From assembly GCF_046630445.1 (NCBI RefSeq), contig NC_092334.1, positions 192,764,501 through 192,828,500 of the forward strand: 64,000 nucleotides of DNA. The letters run 5' to 3'. The notes under the pieces were generated by a model that saw only the letters and a list, made by a program, of their open reading frames with translations, did not search any database and was not told where the DNA came from. Origin of the DNA: Rutidosis leptorrhynchoides. Taxonomy: Eukaryota; Streptophyta; Magnoliopsida; Asterales; Asteraceae. The translations under genes and the position numbers were made by a program. Below are positions 24,302-36,298 of the stretch, piece after piece (position 1 is the stretch's first letter; each line of letters starts with the position of its first letter).

Positions 24302-26988
24302 TGTAATGACCCGGAATTTTCCGACCAAATTATACTTATGAGATTAATATTTACATAAATTAAACCATACCAACATGATAAGCAATCCAAATTGTTGAGA
24401 CTTGTGTTTTTGAAAAGAGTTTTACACAACGTTTGACCGTCCAATATGACCGATGATATCACGAACTATATAACATACGATAATTATACCTTTGTGTATA
24501 TATATGTATTTATATATATTTAACATGATCTAAGGATGGTTTAATATCTCATTGTGTACTAATGACAATGAGTTATAAGTATATTTTGAAATTACTAACT
24601 TAAGTTTTCAAAACGATAACTATACGTAACATTCTTTGATATATATACTTATAATCTATAATGCTTATACATGTATCGTATATATAATGTATTTAATCAC
24701 TTTTTAAGGACTTAAATACATAAAAAATATAATTATATTCACAAAAGATAGCTATATTTGAATTCTCGTTCCGTTTCCTCAAGATTTCTATACGTATATC
24801 TAGGGTATATGTACCCGTATCATACCCAGCTTCTATACGTATTTACTATTGGTATATACACATCAAATCAATATCCTAATCAACATTATTACTGCCCTAG
24901 ATATGATGTAACTAGAATTTGTCAATTAGTATGAATTATTAGTAAGAAAACAAAATTAGGAATCCTTTTCTTTATTTATAAACTAAAAACGTTTTTATAA
25001 ATGAACACCATTTCTTCACTCCATTTTCTCATACCTACACCCTCATTTCTCTCTCAAAATACTCCTAACTTTATACTTGATCATCTCCAAGCATTTTCCC
25101 CATCATTTAGCTTCAATTACAATCCTTAAACACCATAAGAAAACTCTTTCAAGAACATATCAAAATAACCACCCATTTGAAGAAGTTTACTTTCAACCTT
25201 TTGATCTAACTCCACCACTCTTTGATTCCAAGATTATTTCTTATCTTTTGCAGTAACTTTGTCCAAGTAACTTGAGGTAGTAACCTTGTTCATAATCTTA
25301 TTCAATTCATATTCACATAGCTATCTTAATTTGTGGTATAAAATTTTAACAACAAGAACATAGTTTGAATGATTTCAAACTTGTTCGCAAACTAAATAGA
25401 TCCTTCTAACTTGACTTTTAAAACACTTCAAGACCTGTAATATATCATAATGATATGCTAACCTAACAAGATATAACTTGGTTTTACAAAGAACATCTTA
25501 AAAACTGAATCTACGTCATCGGAGTGCAACCGGGGGCTGTTTTGGGTTGGATAATTAAAAACCGTCTTGAACTTTGAATTGGAAGTTCATGTTCTGGAAA
25601 AATGATATTTCTTATGAATATGTTAACATATAAAAATTTCATAGTTTAACTCAAAGTGTAAGTATTTTTAGAAAAATGATCATTAAATGTTGTTTTTATG
25701 ATGGAAAATGATCACTTTCATAAGTTTCACCAAAGTTTGATCAATAACCTATGATTTCGAATACAAACTAAGGTATTTTCAGTTCATATTCTAAAAATTT
25801 GACTCGATCCAAGGAAGTGGCAAGTTGAACCAACAAAAACGGAGTTGTAATGAAGAAACTACGACTAAAACAAGATTGGGTATCCGAAGCTAGTTTAGCT
25901 ACGAAAATATTTGGAGAAAAAGTAAATTAATCATATCTTTTCTAATTAATATGATATTTTATATATAATTACTTATGATTTGATTTTATATATTTCAGGA
26001 CCACCCGTAAACAACACGAGAAGATTAATCATAAGACCTCATGATTGTACGCAACACGTCATTTGACAACACGGTACTTTATGTACGCAACACGTCATTT
26101 GACAACATGGTACCATGGGTCGAGATTAATTCTGATCAATACGAATACGATGGGGTCTTTATTTATTTTATTTAAGCAACTAATTGTGGACCACTAACAT
26201 CGGACTGCTAACTACGGACTAAGAAAATATTAAAAGTATATATATATGTAACGATTACTTAAAAAGAAAATATGTTGATATATTATATATATGGTTAGGT
26301 TCGTGATATCTATCGGAGACCAAGTCGAATTAAATACCTTCAAGGCAAAAGTGAGTTTCATTTGCTCTCTTTTTAATTGCTTTTGCAATATATATTTTTG
26401 GGCTGAGAATACATGCGCTGCTTTTATAAATGTTTACAAAATAGACACAAGTACTTAAAAATATATTCTACGTTGAGTTGTACCACTGTCATATTTTCCT
26501 GTAGCTTGGTAACTACTATTTGCATGGGTATTGTAAACGCGAATCCTGTTGATAGATCTATCGGGCCTGACAACCCCAACCGGACTGGACGACCAGTATT
26601 CAACGGTTGTACAGTACTTCGTTTTGGTGACTACACTTGGTACGGTGTAGTGAGATTTCATAATAAAGGGAATATGCGACGTTGATTAAATGTTAAGTAT
26701 GGTTACCAAGTGCTCAACCACTTAGAATGCTTTACATACACTTGCGAGTGTATTATGTTTATGATTATGAAATCTTGTGGTCTATTAACATATTGAAATG
26801 ATTGTTATGATAAACCTATGAACTCACCAACCTTTTGGTTGACACTTTGAAAGCATGTTTATTCTCAGGTACGAATTAAGTCTTCCGCTGTGCATTTGCT
26901 CAATATAAGGACATTACTTGGAGCCGATCATCGCAATGGGACCAAATGTTGATGACTCCGTCCAGGTGGATTAGGACGGGTCCTTTCA
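24302..26988 (+). repeat. 3' LTR of B
   Basis: Near-identical to 17713-20400; ends GGTCCTTTCA and is followed by the target duplication CATGT. Hairpin copy at 26828-26841. Confidence 0.95.
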
Positions 26989-29722
26989 CATGTAGTATTT
27001 TAATATGTATTCATACACTTTTGAAAGACTTCAAGACACTTATCAAAATACTTCTTAACAAAAATTCTTACGATTACATCCTCGTTCAGTTTCATCAACA
27101 ATTCTACTCGTATGCACCCGTATTCGCACTCGTACAATACACATCTTTTAGATGTATGTACTATTGGTATATACACTCCAATGATCAGCTCTTATCAGCC
27201 TATTTGAGTCATCTAACACATGTGGGAACCATCATTTGGCAACTAGCATGAAATATCTCATAAAATTACAAAAATATTAGTAATCATTCATGACTTATTT
27301 ACAAGTAAACAAAATTACACATCCTTTATATCTAATCCATATACCAACGACCAAAAACACCTACAAACACTTTCATTCTTCAATTTTGTTCATCTAATTG
27401 ATCTCTCTCAAGTTCTATCTTCAATTTCTAAGTGTTCTTCATAAATTCTATAAGTTCTAGTTTCATAAAATCAAGAATACTTCCAAGTTTGCTAGCTTAC
27501 TTCCAATCTTGTAAAGTGATCATCCAATCTCAAGAAATCTTTCTTATTTATAGTAAGATATCTTTCTAATATAAGGTAATACTCATATTCAAACTTTGAT
27601 TCAATTTCTATAACTATAACAATCTTATTTCGAGTGGAAATCTTACTTGAACTTGTTTTCGTGTCATGATTCTGCTTCAAGAACTTTCAAGCTATCCAAG
27701 GATCCTTTGAAGCTAGATCTATTTTTTTCATTTCCAGTAGGTTTTCCTACTAAAATTAAGGTAGTAATGATGTTCATAACATCATTTGATTCATATATAT
27801 ATATAACTACCTTATTCGAAGGTTTAAACTTGTAATCACTAGAACATAGTTTAGTTAATTCTAAACTTGTTCGCAAACAAAAGTTAATCCTTCTAACTTG
27901 ACTTTTAAAATCAACTAGACACATGTTCTATATCTATATGATATGCTAACTTAATGATTTAAAACCTGGAAGCACGAAAAACACCGTAAAACCGGATATA
28001 CACCGTCGTAGTAACACCACGAGCTGTTTTGGGTTAGTTAATTAAAAACTATGATAAACTTTGATTTAAAAGTTGTTATTCTCGGAAAATTATTTTTCTT
28101 ATGAACATGAAACTATATCCAAAAATTATGGTTAAACTCAAAGTGGAAGTATGTTTTCCAAAATGGTCATCTAGACGTCGTTCTTTCGACTGAAATGACT
28201 ACCTTTACAAAAATGACTTGTAACCTGTATTTCTGACTATAAACCTATAATTATTCTGTTTAGATTCATAAAATAGAGTTCAATATGAAACCATAGCAAT
28301 TTGATTCACTCAAAACGGATTTAAAACGAAGAAGTTATGGGTAAAACAAGATTGGATATTTTTTGATTGTTGTAGCTACGAGAAATATTGTAACAATTCT
28401 ATACAAATCATATCCTAGCTAACTTATATTGTATTATACATGTATTCTAATATATTATGTAATCTTAGGATACCATAGACACGTATGCAAATGTTTTGAC
28501 ATATCATATCGACCCATGTATATATATTATTTGGAACAACCATAGACACTCTATATTCAGTAATGTTGGAGTTAGCTATATAGGGTTGAGGTTGATTCCA
28601 AAAATATATATACTTTGAGTTGTGATCTAGCCTGAGACGTTTATACACTGGGTCGTAGATTGATCCAAGATAATATATATTGATTTATTTCTGTACATCT
28701 AACTATGGACAACTAGTTGTAGGTTACTAACGAGGACAGCTGACTTAATAAACTTAAAACATTAAAACGTATTAAAAATGTTGTAAATATATTTAGAACA
28801 TACTTTGATATATATGTACATATTTGTTATAGGTTCGTGAATCGACCAGTGGCCAAGTCTTACTTCCCGACGAAGTAAAAATCTGTGAAAGTGAGTTATA
28901 GTCCCACTTTTAAAAATCTAATATTTTGGGATGAGAATACATGCAGTTTTATAAATGTTTTACGAAATAGACACAAGTAATTGAAACTACATTATATGGT
29001 TGAATGATCGAAGCCGAATATGCCCCTTTTGCTTGGTAACCTAAGAATTAGTAAACCGATCTACTAATTGACGCGAATCCTAAAGATAGATCTATTGGGC
29101 CTAACGAACTCCATCCAAAGTACCGGATGCTTTAGTACTTCGAATTCATTTTTATCATGTCCGAAGGATTTTCCGGAATGATAGGGGATATTCTTATATG
29201 CATCTTGTTAATGTCGGTTACCAGGTGTTCACCATATGAATGATTTTTTTATCTCTATGTATGAGATGTATATTGAAATATGAAATCTTGTGGTATATTA
29301 TTTCGAATGATAAATATATAGGTTAAACCTATAACTCACCAAAATTTTTGTTGACGTTTAAAGCATGTTTATTCTCAGGTGATTATTAAGAGCTTCCGCC
29401 ATTGCATACTAAAATAAGGACAAGATTTGGAGTCCATGCTTGTATGATATTATGTAAAAACTGCATTCAAGAAACTTAGTTTTGATGTAATATATTCTTA
29501 TTGTAAACCATTATGTAATGGTCGTGTGTAAACGGTATATTTTAGTTTATCATTATTTGATAATCTACGTAATGCTTTTTAAACCTTTATCGATAAAATA
29601 AAGGTTATGGTTGTTTTAAAAATGAATGCAGTCTTTGAAAAACGTCTCATATAGAGGTCAAAACATCGCGACGAAATCATTTAATATGGAACATTTATAA
29701 TCAATATGAACGGGACATTTTA
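26989..29722 (+). repeat. 5' LTR of A2, second part (after B)
   Basis: Begins with the duplicated CATGT, then continues the LTR as in 37015-39752 of the 3' copy. It ends GGGACATTTTA, where the 3' LTR ends GGGACATATCA. The hairpin at 29340-29353 has one pair broken. Confidence 0.93.
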
Positions 29723-29724
29723 GT

Positions 29725-29736
29725 TGGTATCCGAGC
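29725..29736 (+). other. Primer binding site of A2
   Basis: TGGTATCCGAGC, the initiator tRNA-Met type site with one substitution (A to C). Confidence 0.85.
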
Positions 29737-29930
29737 ATTGGTCTTAGAGAACCAGAAATTTGCATTAGTGTGTCTTATCGAGTTTGTTAGGATACATTAG
29801 TGAGTCTGGACTTCGACCGTGTTTTCTTTAAAAAGTATTGTTTAACACTTTTGTTGAAAACTATATATTATTAACATGTAAATATTATGTGATATATTAA
29901 CCTCTTAATGTGTTTGATATTGTGTGATAG
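29737..29930 (+). promoter_or_regulatory. Leader of A2 with conserved post-PBS motif
   Basis: Contains GCATTAGTGTGTCT and, 17 bases on, ACATTAGTGAGTCTGG followed by ACTTCGACCG (29762-29820), as in B and D. The acidic ORF starts at its end. Confidence 0.5.
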
Positions 29931-30536
29931 ATGTCTACCACTAGTACAAATCCCATCGACTCACCTAATAATAATGAAGAGTCGAATATAATTTGGGAAG
30001 ATTCACAAATTCCCGAAGAGGAACCGGAAGAAGAGGAATCAGAAGAGGAGGAACCGGAAGAGGAGGAATCGGAAGAAGAAGAGGTTCCGGAGGAAGAAAT
30101 ATTGATACCTACAGTAAATCGATTAAATAAAAGAAAATCATCAATCAACGGACCAAAGTTAAAAATGGTCAATGGTGTTTCCGCCGAGGAAGCAAAATAT
30201 TGGGAAGATTACCAATTTTCCGATGAATCGGATCCTGATGAGGATTCCGATGATGTTATAGAAATTACCTCGACCCAATTTAATAAAGCGAAAGAAAATA
30301 ATAAGGGAAAAGGTATAAAAATAGAGAAACCTGATTCCAACCCCGATGAACTTTATATGTATCGGCAACATCCGTATTTCCCAAATTGTAACAATAACCC
30401 GTGAACCTCTAAACCACCAGGTTTTTCTAAACCATTGTGGAAAACGACGGCTAGTATTAGAGGAGCACCATATATCCCTAGAAAATTAGGAAAACGAACC
30501 AAGTCTGAAGAAGAAGAAACCAGTGATTCAGATTAG
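29931..30536 (+). pseudogene. Glu-rich acidic ORF carried upstream of gag in A2, one in-frame stop
   Basis: 157 codons from ATG 29931 to TGA 30402-30404. The same frame stays open for 43 more codons to TAG 30534-30536, so the ancestral product had about 201 residues (the TGA probably was CGA). Residues 29-56 are almost all Glu. A basic patch NKRKSS follows at 66-71. Residues 97-113 (SDESDPDEDSDDVIEIT) look like a SUMO-interacting motif: hydrophobic VIEI beside acids and serines. The lost tail is basic then acidic again. No enzyme motif; likely disordered. It sits between the leader and the F-box ORF. Function unknown; the SUMO-binding idea rests on a short motif only. Confidence 0.6.
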
Positions 30537-30673
30537 AGGGTTGTAATCATGTTGTGTATTATATGTATTGTAGTGTGCTTGTACTTTTATGTTCTATGTA
30601 AAAATTGTTTGTATTGTTTGTTAATTATCCTTTACGAATCTAATCCTTGTCTATTTTACAGTATAAAAACAAA
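30537..30673 (+). other. Spacer between acidic ORF and F-box with splice-acceptor-like site
   Basis: Ends CTTGTCTATTTTACAG then TATAAAAACAAAATGG. The same block precedes the A1 F-box (about 42-71). A pyrimidine-rich tract closed by CAG fits a plant 3' splice site just before the start codon. Confidence 0.4.
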
Positions 30674-31366
30674 ATGGACGTTAAGGGTAGACAACCGAAT
30701 ATTTTAGAAGATCTACCAGAGGATATGATTGAGGAAATCTTGTCTAGAGTCGGTCAGAATTCTTCAGCGCAATTAATTATGGCAAAATTAACTTGTCAAA
30801 CATTTGAAAGACTTTCCAGAAATGCTTTAGTTTATAAAAGGCTTTCCTTTGTTAGGTGGGGTATATCACATTGGCAAGACCGTAAGTTATGTCGTGTTTT
30901 CTTTAAAGCGTTAAATGCGGGGAACCCAAATGCAATTTTACGCTACGGGTTAAGAACCTATTTTGACTCAACATATCCCAATATAGGATTTCGTGAATTA
31001 GAAAGAGCTTCTAACATGCAACATAAAGAAGCATGTTATGCTTACGGGTTAATAATGTTCGCTTCTCATCAAATTGAGAAAAAGAACATTGGGTTGCAAA
31101 TTTTAAATAAAACATTCTCACAAGTGACGGACTCAGTAGTTGGTGTAAGAAACAAGGTTTTTAGATTGCTACGAGGCTGTTGGGCATTACAAAACCTTCA
31201 TCCTTTTGACGACATTACAACATGCTGCCTAGCCAATGGTCATAACAGTTACTTTTCACAAGATCAAGGATGGGAAGTCGTCTTAGTAAAACCAGAATGC
31301 ATGACTTGTTTCTGGACTTATGAATTACGTGTCTTTATTTCTTTTGCTGAACAACTTGCGTATTAA
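30674..31366 (+). CDS. F-box protein with Sel1-like repeat, intact cargo gene of A2
   Basis: 230 residues, fully open. I chose ATG 30674 because A1 conserves this ATG and its context, while the in-frame ATG at 30647 lies upstream of the likely splice site. Residues 11-55 form an F-box (LEDLPEDMIEEILSRV, then LTCQTF). Residues 82-131 form a Sel1/TPR-like repeat (NPNAILRYGLRTYF, ERASNMQHKEACYAYG). The C-terminal third has a cysteine cluster (C169, C184, C185, C209, C212) that may bind metal. F-box proteins recruit targets to SCF E3 ubiquitin ligases via SKP1; partner and target here are unknown. The layout resembles plant At2g35280/At1g67623-type F-box proteins from memory. It lies downstream of the acidic ORF and 340 bases upstream of gag, same strand. 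It stays open while the adjacent gag-pol has four stops and two shifts. Confidence 0.85.
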   Translation: MDVKGRQPNILEDLPEDMIEEILSRVGQNSSAQLIMAKLTCQTFERLSRNALVYKRLSFVRWGISHWQDRKLCRVFFKALNAGNPNAILRYGLRTYFDSTYPNIGFRELERASNMQHKEACYAYGLIMFASHQIEKKNIGLQILNKTFSQVTDSVVGVRNKVFRLLRGCWALQNLHPFDDITTCCLANGHNSYFSQDQGWEVVLVKPECMTCFWTYELRVFISFAEQLAY

Positions 31367-31706
31367 CTAGAATTGCCTTTATAGCTGCTGAGTAGCAAAG
31401 AAATTATGTGCTATATTTCATCCTATATGTATAATAGTGGTATTGTAAGTTTATAAAATATTGTATAAAGGTTTGAACGCGAAATATTATTGTAATAAGT
31501 TTTTCATATAGAAGCGTAGTAGTTGAGTTGTATAGTAGCTAGTAAGTATGAACTTAACGGGTAGGTACTACCCGAATTAAAACTATAAAATTCTAATATG
31601 AAGAAAAAGCTTTTATAAATAAGTTCATATAATGCTACGAGATACTATTGACTACTCTTAAAATTCTATATGATTAACTCAATTCTTTTGGCTATTTTTG
31701 AAGGAA
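31367..31706 (+). other. F-box to gag spacer of A2 with internal polypurine-tract copy
   Basis: Holds TTAACGGGTAGGTAC at 31555-31569, identical to the 3' PPT, continued as TACCCGAA. CGGGTAGGTACTACCCG is itself an inverted repeat with 7-base arms. No ORF. Confidence 0.7.
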
Positions 31707-34700
31707 ATGGCACCAGCGACTCGTCAGAATTTGAACATGAGCGAGGAAGACTTCCGTGTTTTCCTTGCAGCAAACATAGCCGCAGTAACAGGCTGCGATG
31801 CAAAATAATAATAACTCTAGATCTAGCAGTGGAACTAATTCCACAAGAAATCGTGTAGGATGCTCCTACAAAGAATTCACTGCCTGCAAACCTGTGGAAT
31901 TTGATGGAACTGAAGGACCAATTGGATTGAAACGGTGGACCGAGAAAGTCGAATCAATGTTTGCCATAAGTAAGTGTACTGAAGAGGACAAAGTTAAGTA
32001 CGCTACGCATACCTTCACAGGTACTGCGTTAACAAGGTGGAACACCTATCTTGAACAGGTAGGACAAAACGCTGCTTACGCACTACCGTGGTCAGCATTC
32101 AAGCAATTGATGAACGAGCAGTACCGTCCTAGAAACGAAGTCAATAAACTCAAGGTAGAACTGAGGGAGTTATGAACACAAGGGTTCGACATTACCACAT
32201 ATAAACGACGATTCACAGAGTTGTGCCTATTGTGTCCGGGAGCGTTCGAAGATGAAGAAGAGAAGATCGACGCGTTTGTAAAAGGGTTACCAGTAAGGAT
32301 TCAAGAAGATGTGAGTTCACACGAGCCTGCTTCCATATAAAAGGAAAGTAGAATGGCTCATAAACTCATAAATCAGATTGAGGGAAGAATTAAAGAGCAG
32401 GCGGCCGAAGAAGCCAACACGAAACAACTCAAGAGAAAGTGGGAAGAAACCAGTGACAAGGGTCACCAATACAACAACAACAACAATTACAACCACAACC
32501 GCAACAACAATCGCAACAATAACCGCAATCCTAACAATAACTACAACAAACGTCCCAACAACAACAACAACTACAACAACCGTTCCAACAACAATAACAA
32601 TCTCAACAACAACCTCAATAACAATAACGGCAACAAAAACAAAAAATGCCAAAGGTGTGAAGTGTACCACCAGAATGGGTTCTGCACTACATTTTGCACC
32701 AAGTGTAAAAGAACTGGCCATGGTGCGAAAAAGTGTGAGGTCTACGGACCAAAGTTTAACAGAACTAAAGGAACAAATAGTGGCGAAACAAGTAATGCCG
32801 CCTTTGTTTGTTATGGATGTGGAAAATCGGGCCACATTAGAAGTAATTGCCTGAATCAGGGGAATACTAATGGGCAAGGCCGCGGAAGAGTTTTCAATAT
32901 TAATACGGTAGAAGCGCAGGAAGACCCGGAGCTTGTTACGGGTACGTTTCTTATTGACGATAATCTGCTTATGTTTTATTTGATTCGGGTGCGGATAGAA
33001 GCTATATGAGTAGAGAATTTTGTGCTAAATTAAGTTGCCCATTGATGCCTTTAGATAATAAATTTTTACTCGAATTAGCAAATGGTAAATTAATTTCAGC
33101 AGATAATATATGTCGGGATAGAGAAATTAAACTGGGTGATGAAACGTTTAAGATTGATTTAATACCAGTGGAGTTAGGGAGTTTTGATGTAATAATTGGC
33201 ATGGACTGGTTGAAGAAGGTAAGAGCAGAGGTCGTTTGTTACAAAAATGTGATTCGCATTATGCGTGAAAAAGGAAAACCTTTAATGGTGTACGGAGAAA
33301 AGAACAACGTGAAGTTAAATCTTATTAGTAGTTTGAAGGCGCAAAAACTAATAAGAAAAGGTTGTTACGTCATTCTAACAGAGATCGAGGAAGTTAAACC
33401 TGAAGAAAAGAACATCAGTGATGTTCCCGTCACAAAAGAATTTTCCGATGTATTTTCGAAAGAATTACCGGGATTACCCCCATATCGATCCGTTGAATTT
33501 CAAATATACCTTGTACCAGGAGCTGCACCAATAGCTCGTGCTCCATACAGACTCGCACCCAGCGAAATGAAAGAATTACAAAGTCAATTACAGGAACTTT
33601 TAGAGTGTGGTTTCATTCGACCAAGTACATCACCATGGGGAGCTCCTGTTCTGTTTGTCAAGAAGAAAGATGGTACATTCAGGTTGTGTATCGACTACCG
33701 AGTTCAACTTACCATCAAGAACCGTTACCCATTACCGAGAATTGACGACTTATTTGATCAACTACAAGGCTCGTCGATTTATTCGAAGATCGATTTACGT
33801 TCTGGGTATCATCAAATGCGGGTGAAGAAGGATGATATTCCAAAGACTACTTTTAGGACACGTTACGGTCATTACGAGTTTATGGTTATGCCGTTTGGAT
33901 TGACTAACGCACCAGCTGTGTTCATGGACATCATGAACCGAGTGTGTGGGCCATATCTTGACAAGTTTGTCATTGTTTTCATCGATGACATACTTATTTA
34001 CTCAAAGAATGACCAAGAGCACGAAGAACATTTGAGAAAAGTGCTAGAGTTGCTGAGAAAAGAAAAATTGTACGCTAAGTTTTCAAAGTGTGCATTTTGG
34101 TTGGAAGAAGTTCAATTCCTCGGTCATATAGTGAACAAAGAAGGTATTCAGGTGGATCCAGCAAAGATTGAAACCGTTGAAAAGTGGGAAACCCCGAAAA
34201 CTCCAAAATACATAAGTCAATTTTTAGGACTGGCAGGTTATTACAGGAGATTCATCCAAGATTTTTCCAAAATAGCAAAACCCTTGACTGCATTAACGCA
34301 TAAAGGGAAGAAATTTAAATGGAAGGATGAACAAGAGAAAGCGTTTCAATTATTGAAGAAAAAGTTAACTACGGCACCTATATTGTCATTACCTGAAGGG
34401 AATGATGATTTTGTGATATATTTTGACGCCTCAAAGCAAGGTCTCGGTTGTGTATTAATGCAACGAACGAAGGTAATTGCTTATGCGTCTAGACAATTAA
34501 AGATTCACGAGCAGAATTATACGACGCATGATTTGGAATTAGGTACAGTTGTTTTTGCATTAAAGACTTGGAGGCACTACTTATATGGGGTCAAAAGTAT
34601 TATATATACCGACCAAAAAAGTCTTCAACACATATTTAATCAGAAACAACTGAATATGAGGCAGCGTAGGTGGATTGAATTGTTGAATGATTACGACTTT

Positions 34701-36263
34701 GAGATTCATTACCACCCGGGGAAGGCAAATGTGGTAGCCGACGCCTTGAGCAGAAAGGATAGAGAACCCATTCGAGTAAAAGCTATGAATATAATGATTC
34801 ACACTAACCTTACTACTCAAATAAAGGAGGAGAAACAAGGAGTTTTAAAAGAAGGAAATTTAAAGGATGAAATACCCAAAGAATCGGAGAAGCATCTTAA
34901 TATTCGAGAAGACGGAACCCAGTATAGGGCTGAAAGAATTTGGGTATCAAAATTTGGAGATATGAGAGAAATGGTACTTAGAGAAGCTCATAAAACCAGA
35001 TACTCAATACATCCTGGAATGGGGAAGATGTACAAGGATCTCAAGAAACATTTTTGGTGGCCGGGTATGAAAGCCGATGTTGCTAAATACGTAGGAGAAT
35101 GTTTGACGTGTTCTAAGGTCAAAGCGGAGCATCAGAAACCATCAGGCCTACTTCAACAACCCAAAATCCCGGAATGGAAATGGAAAAACATTACCATGGA
35201 TTTCATCACTAAATTGCCAAGGACTGCAAGTGGTTTTGATACTATTTGGGTAATAGTTGATCGTCTCACCAAATCAGCACACTTCCTGCCAATAAGAGAA
35301 GATGATAAGATGGAGAAGTTAGCACGACTGTATTTGAAGAAAGTCGTCTCCAGACATGGAATACCAATCTCTATTATCTCTGATAGGGATGGCAGATTTA
35401 TTTCAAGATTCAGGCAGACATTACAGCAAGCATTAGGAACTCATCTAGACATGAGTACTGCCTATCATCCACAAACTGATGGGCAGAGCGAAAGGACGAT
35501 ACAAACGCTTGAAGACATGCTACGAGCATGTGTTATTGATTTTGGAAACAGTTGGGATCGACATCTACCATTAGCAGAATTTTCCTACAACAACAGCTAC
35601 CATTCAAGCATTGAGATGGTGCCATTTGAAGCACTTTATGGTAGAAAGTGCAGGTCTCTGATTTGTTGGAATGAAGTGGGGGATAGACATATTACGGGTC
35701 CAGAGATAATACAAGAAACTACCGAGAAGATCATCCAAATTCAAGAACGGTTGAAAACCGTCCAAAGTCGACAAAAGAGCTACGCTGACATTAAAAGAAA
35801 AGATATAGAATTTGAAATTGGAGAAATGGTCATGCTTAAAGTTGCACCTTGGAAAGGCGTTGTTCGATTTGGTAAATGAGGGAAATTAAATCCAAGGTAT
35901 ATTGGACCATTCAAGGTTATTGATCGTGTCGGACCAGTAGCTTACCGACTTGAGTTACCTCAACAACTCGCGGCTGTACATAACACTTTCCACGTCTCGA
36001 ATTTGAAGAAATATTTTGCTAAAGAAGATCTCACTATTCCGTTAGACGAAATCCAAATCAACGAAAAACTTCAATTCATCGAAGAACCCGTCGAAATAAT
36101 GGATCGTGAGGTTAAAAGACTTAAGCAAAACAAGATACCAATTGTTAAGGTTCGATGGAATGCTCGTAGATGACCCGAGTTTACCTGGGAACGAGAAGAT
36201 CAGATGAAAAAGAAATACCCGCACTTATTTCCAGAAGATATGTCAACACCTCCAACTGCTTAA
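31707..36263 (+). pseudogene. gag-pol: gag-pol polyprotein of A2 (Tekay/Del-like), broken
   Basis: Starts MAPATRQNLNMSEEDF. Domains as in A1: gag, Asn-rich linker (about 32470-32640), zinc knuckles, protease (LFDSGADRS split by a frameshift), RT with FIDDILIY (about 33984), RNase H ([11 protein letters not shown]), integrase HHCC and DDE regions, and C-terminal VRWNARR...FTWERED. Breaks seen against A1: one inserted base near 31786; TGA at 32173 (A1 CGA); TAA at 32338 (A1 CAA); one deleted base near 32962, which restores the first frame; a 6-base in-frame loss near 33702 in RT; TGA at 35877 (A1 CGA); and TGA at 36171 (A1 GGA). Catalytic motifs are otherwise in place. It cannot move by itself now. 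Confidence 0.95.
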
Positions 36264-36298
36264 AATTTCGGGACGAAATTTATTTAACGGGTAGGTAC
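36263..36298 (+). other. Palindrome and polypurine tract of A2
   Basis: AAATTTCGGGACGAAATTT, then TTAACGGGTAGGTAC to the LTR start at 36299, identical in layout to A1. Confidence 0.78.

Larger units (their letters stand above)
17713..26988 (+). mobile_element. Non-autonomous LTR retrotransposon B (LARD-like)
   Basis: Two LTRs of 2.69 kb (17713-20400 and 24302-26988) and a 3.9-kb interior with PBS and PPT but no gag-pol, protease, RT or integrase. Perfect 5-bp target duplication CATGT at 17708-17712 and 26989-26993. The LTRs differ at about 1.5% by eye, the youngest insertion measurable here. It shares interior layout with D. Confidence 0.93.

Noticed and set aside
36000..36290. Search for an env-like ORF after pol in A1, A2 and E
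   Set aside because: The integrase/chromodomain stop lies within about 40 bases of the 3' LTR in all three, leaving no room.
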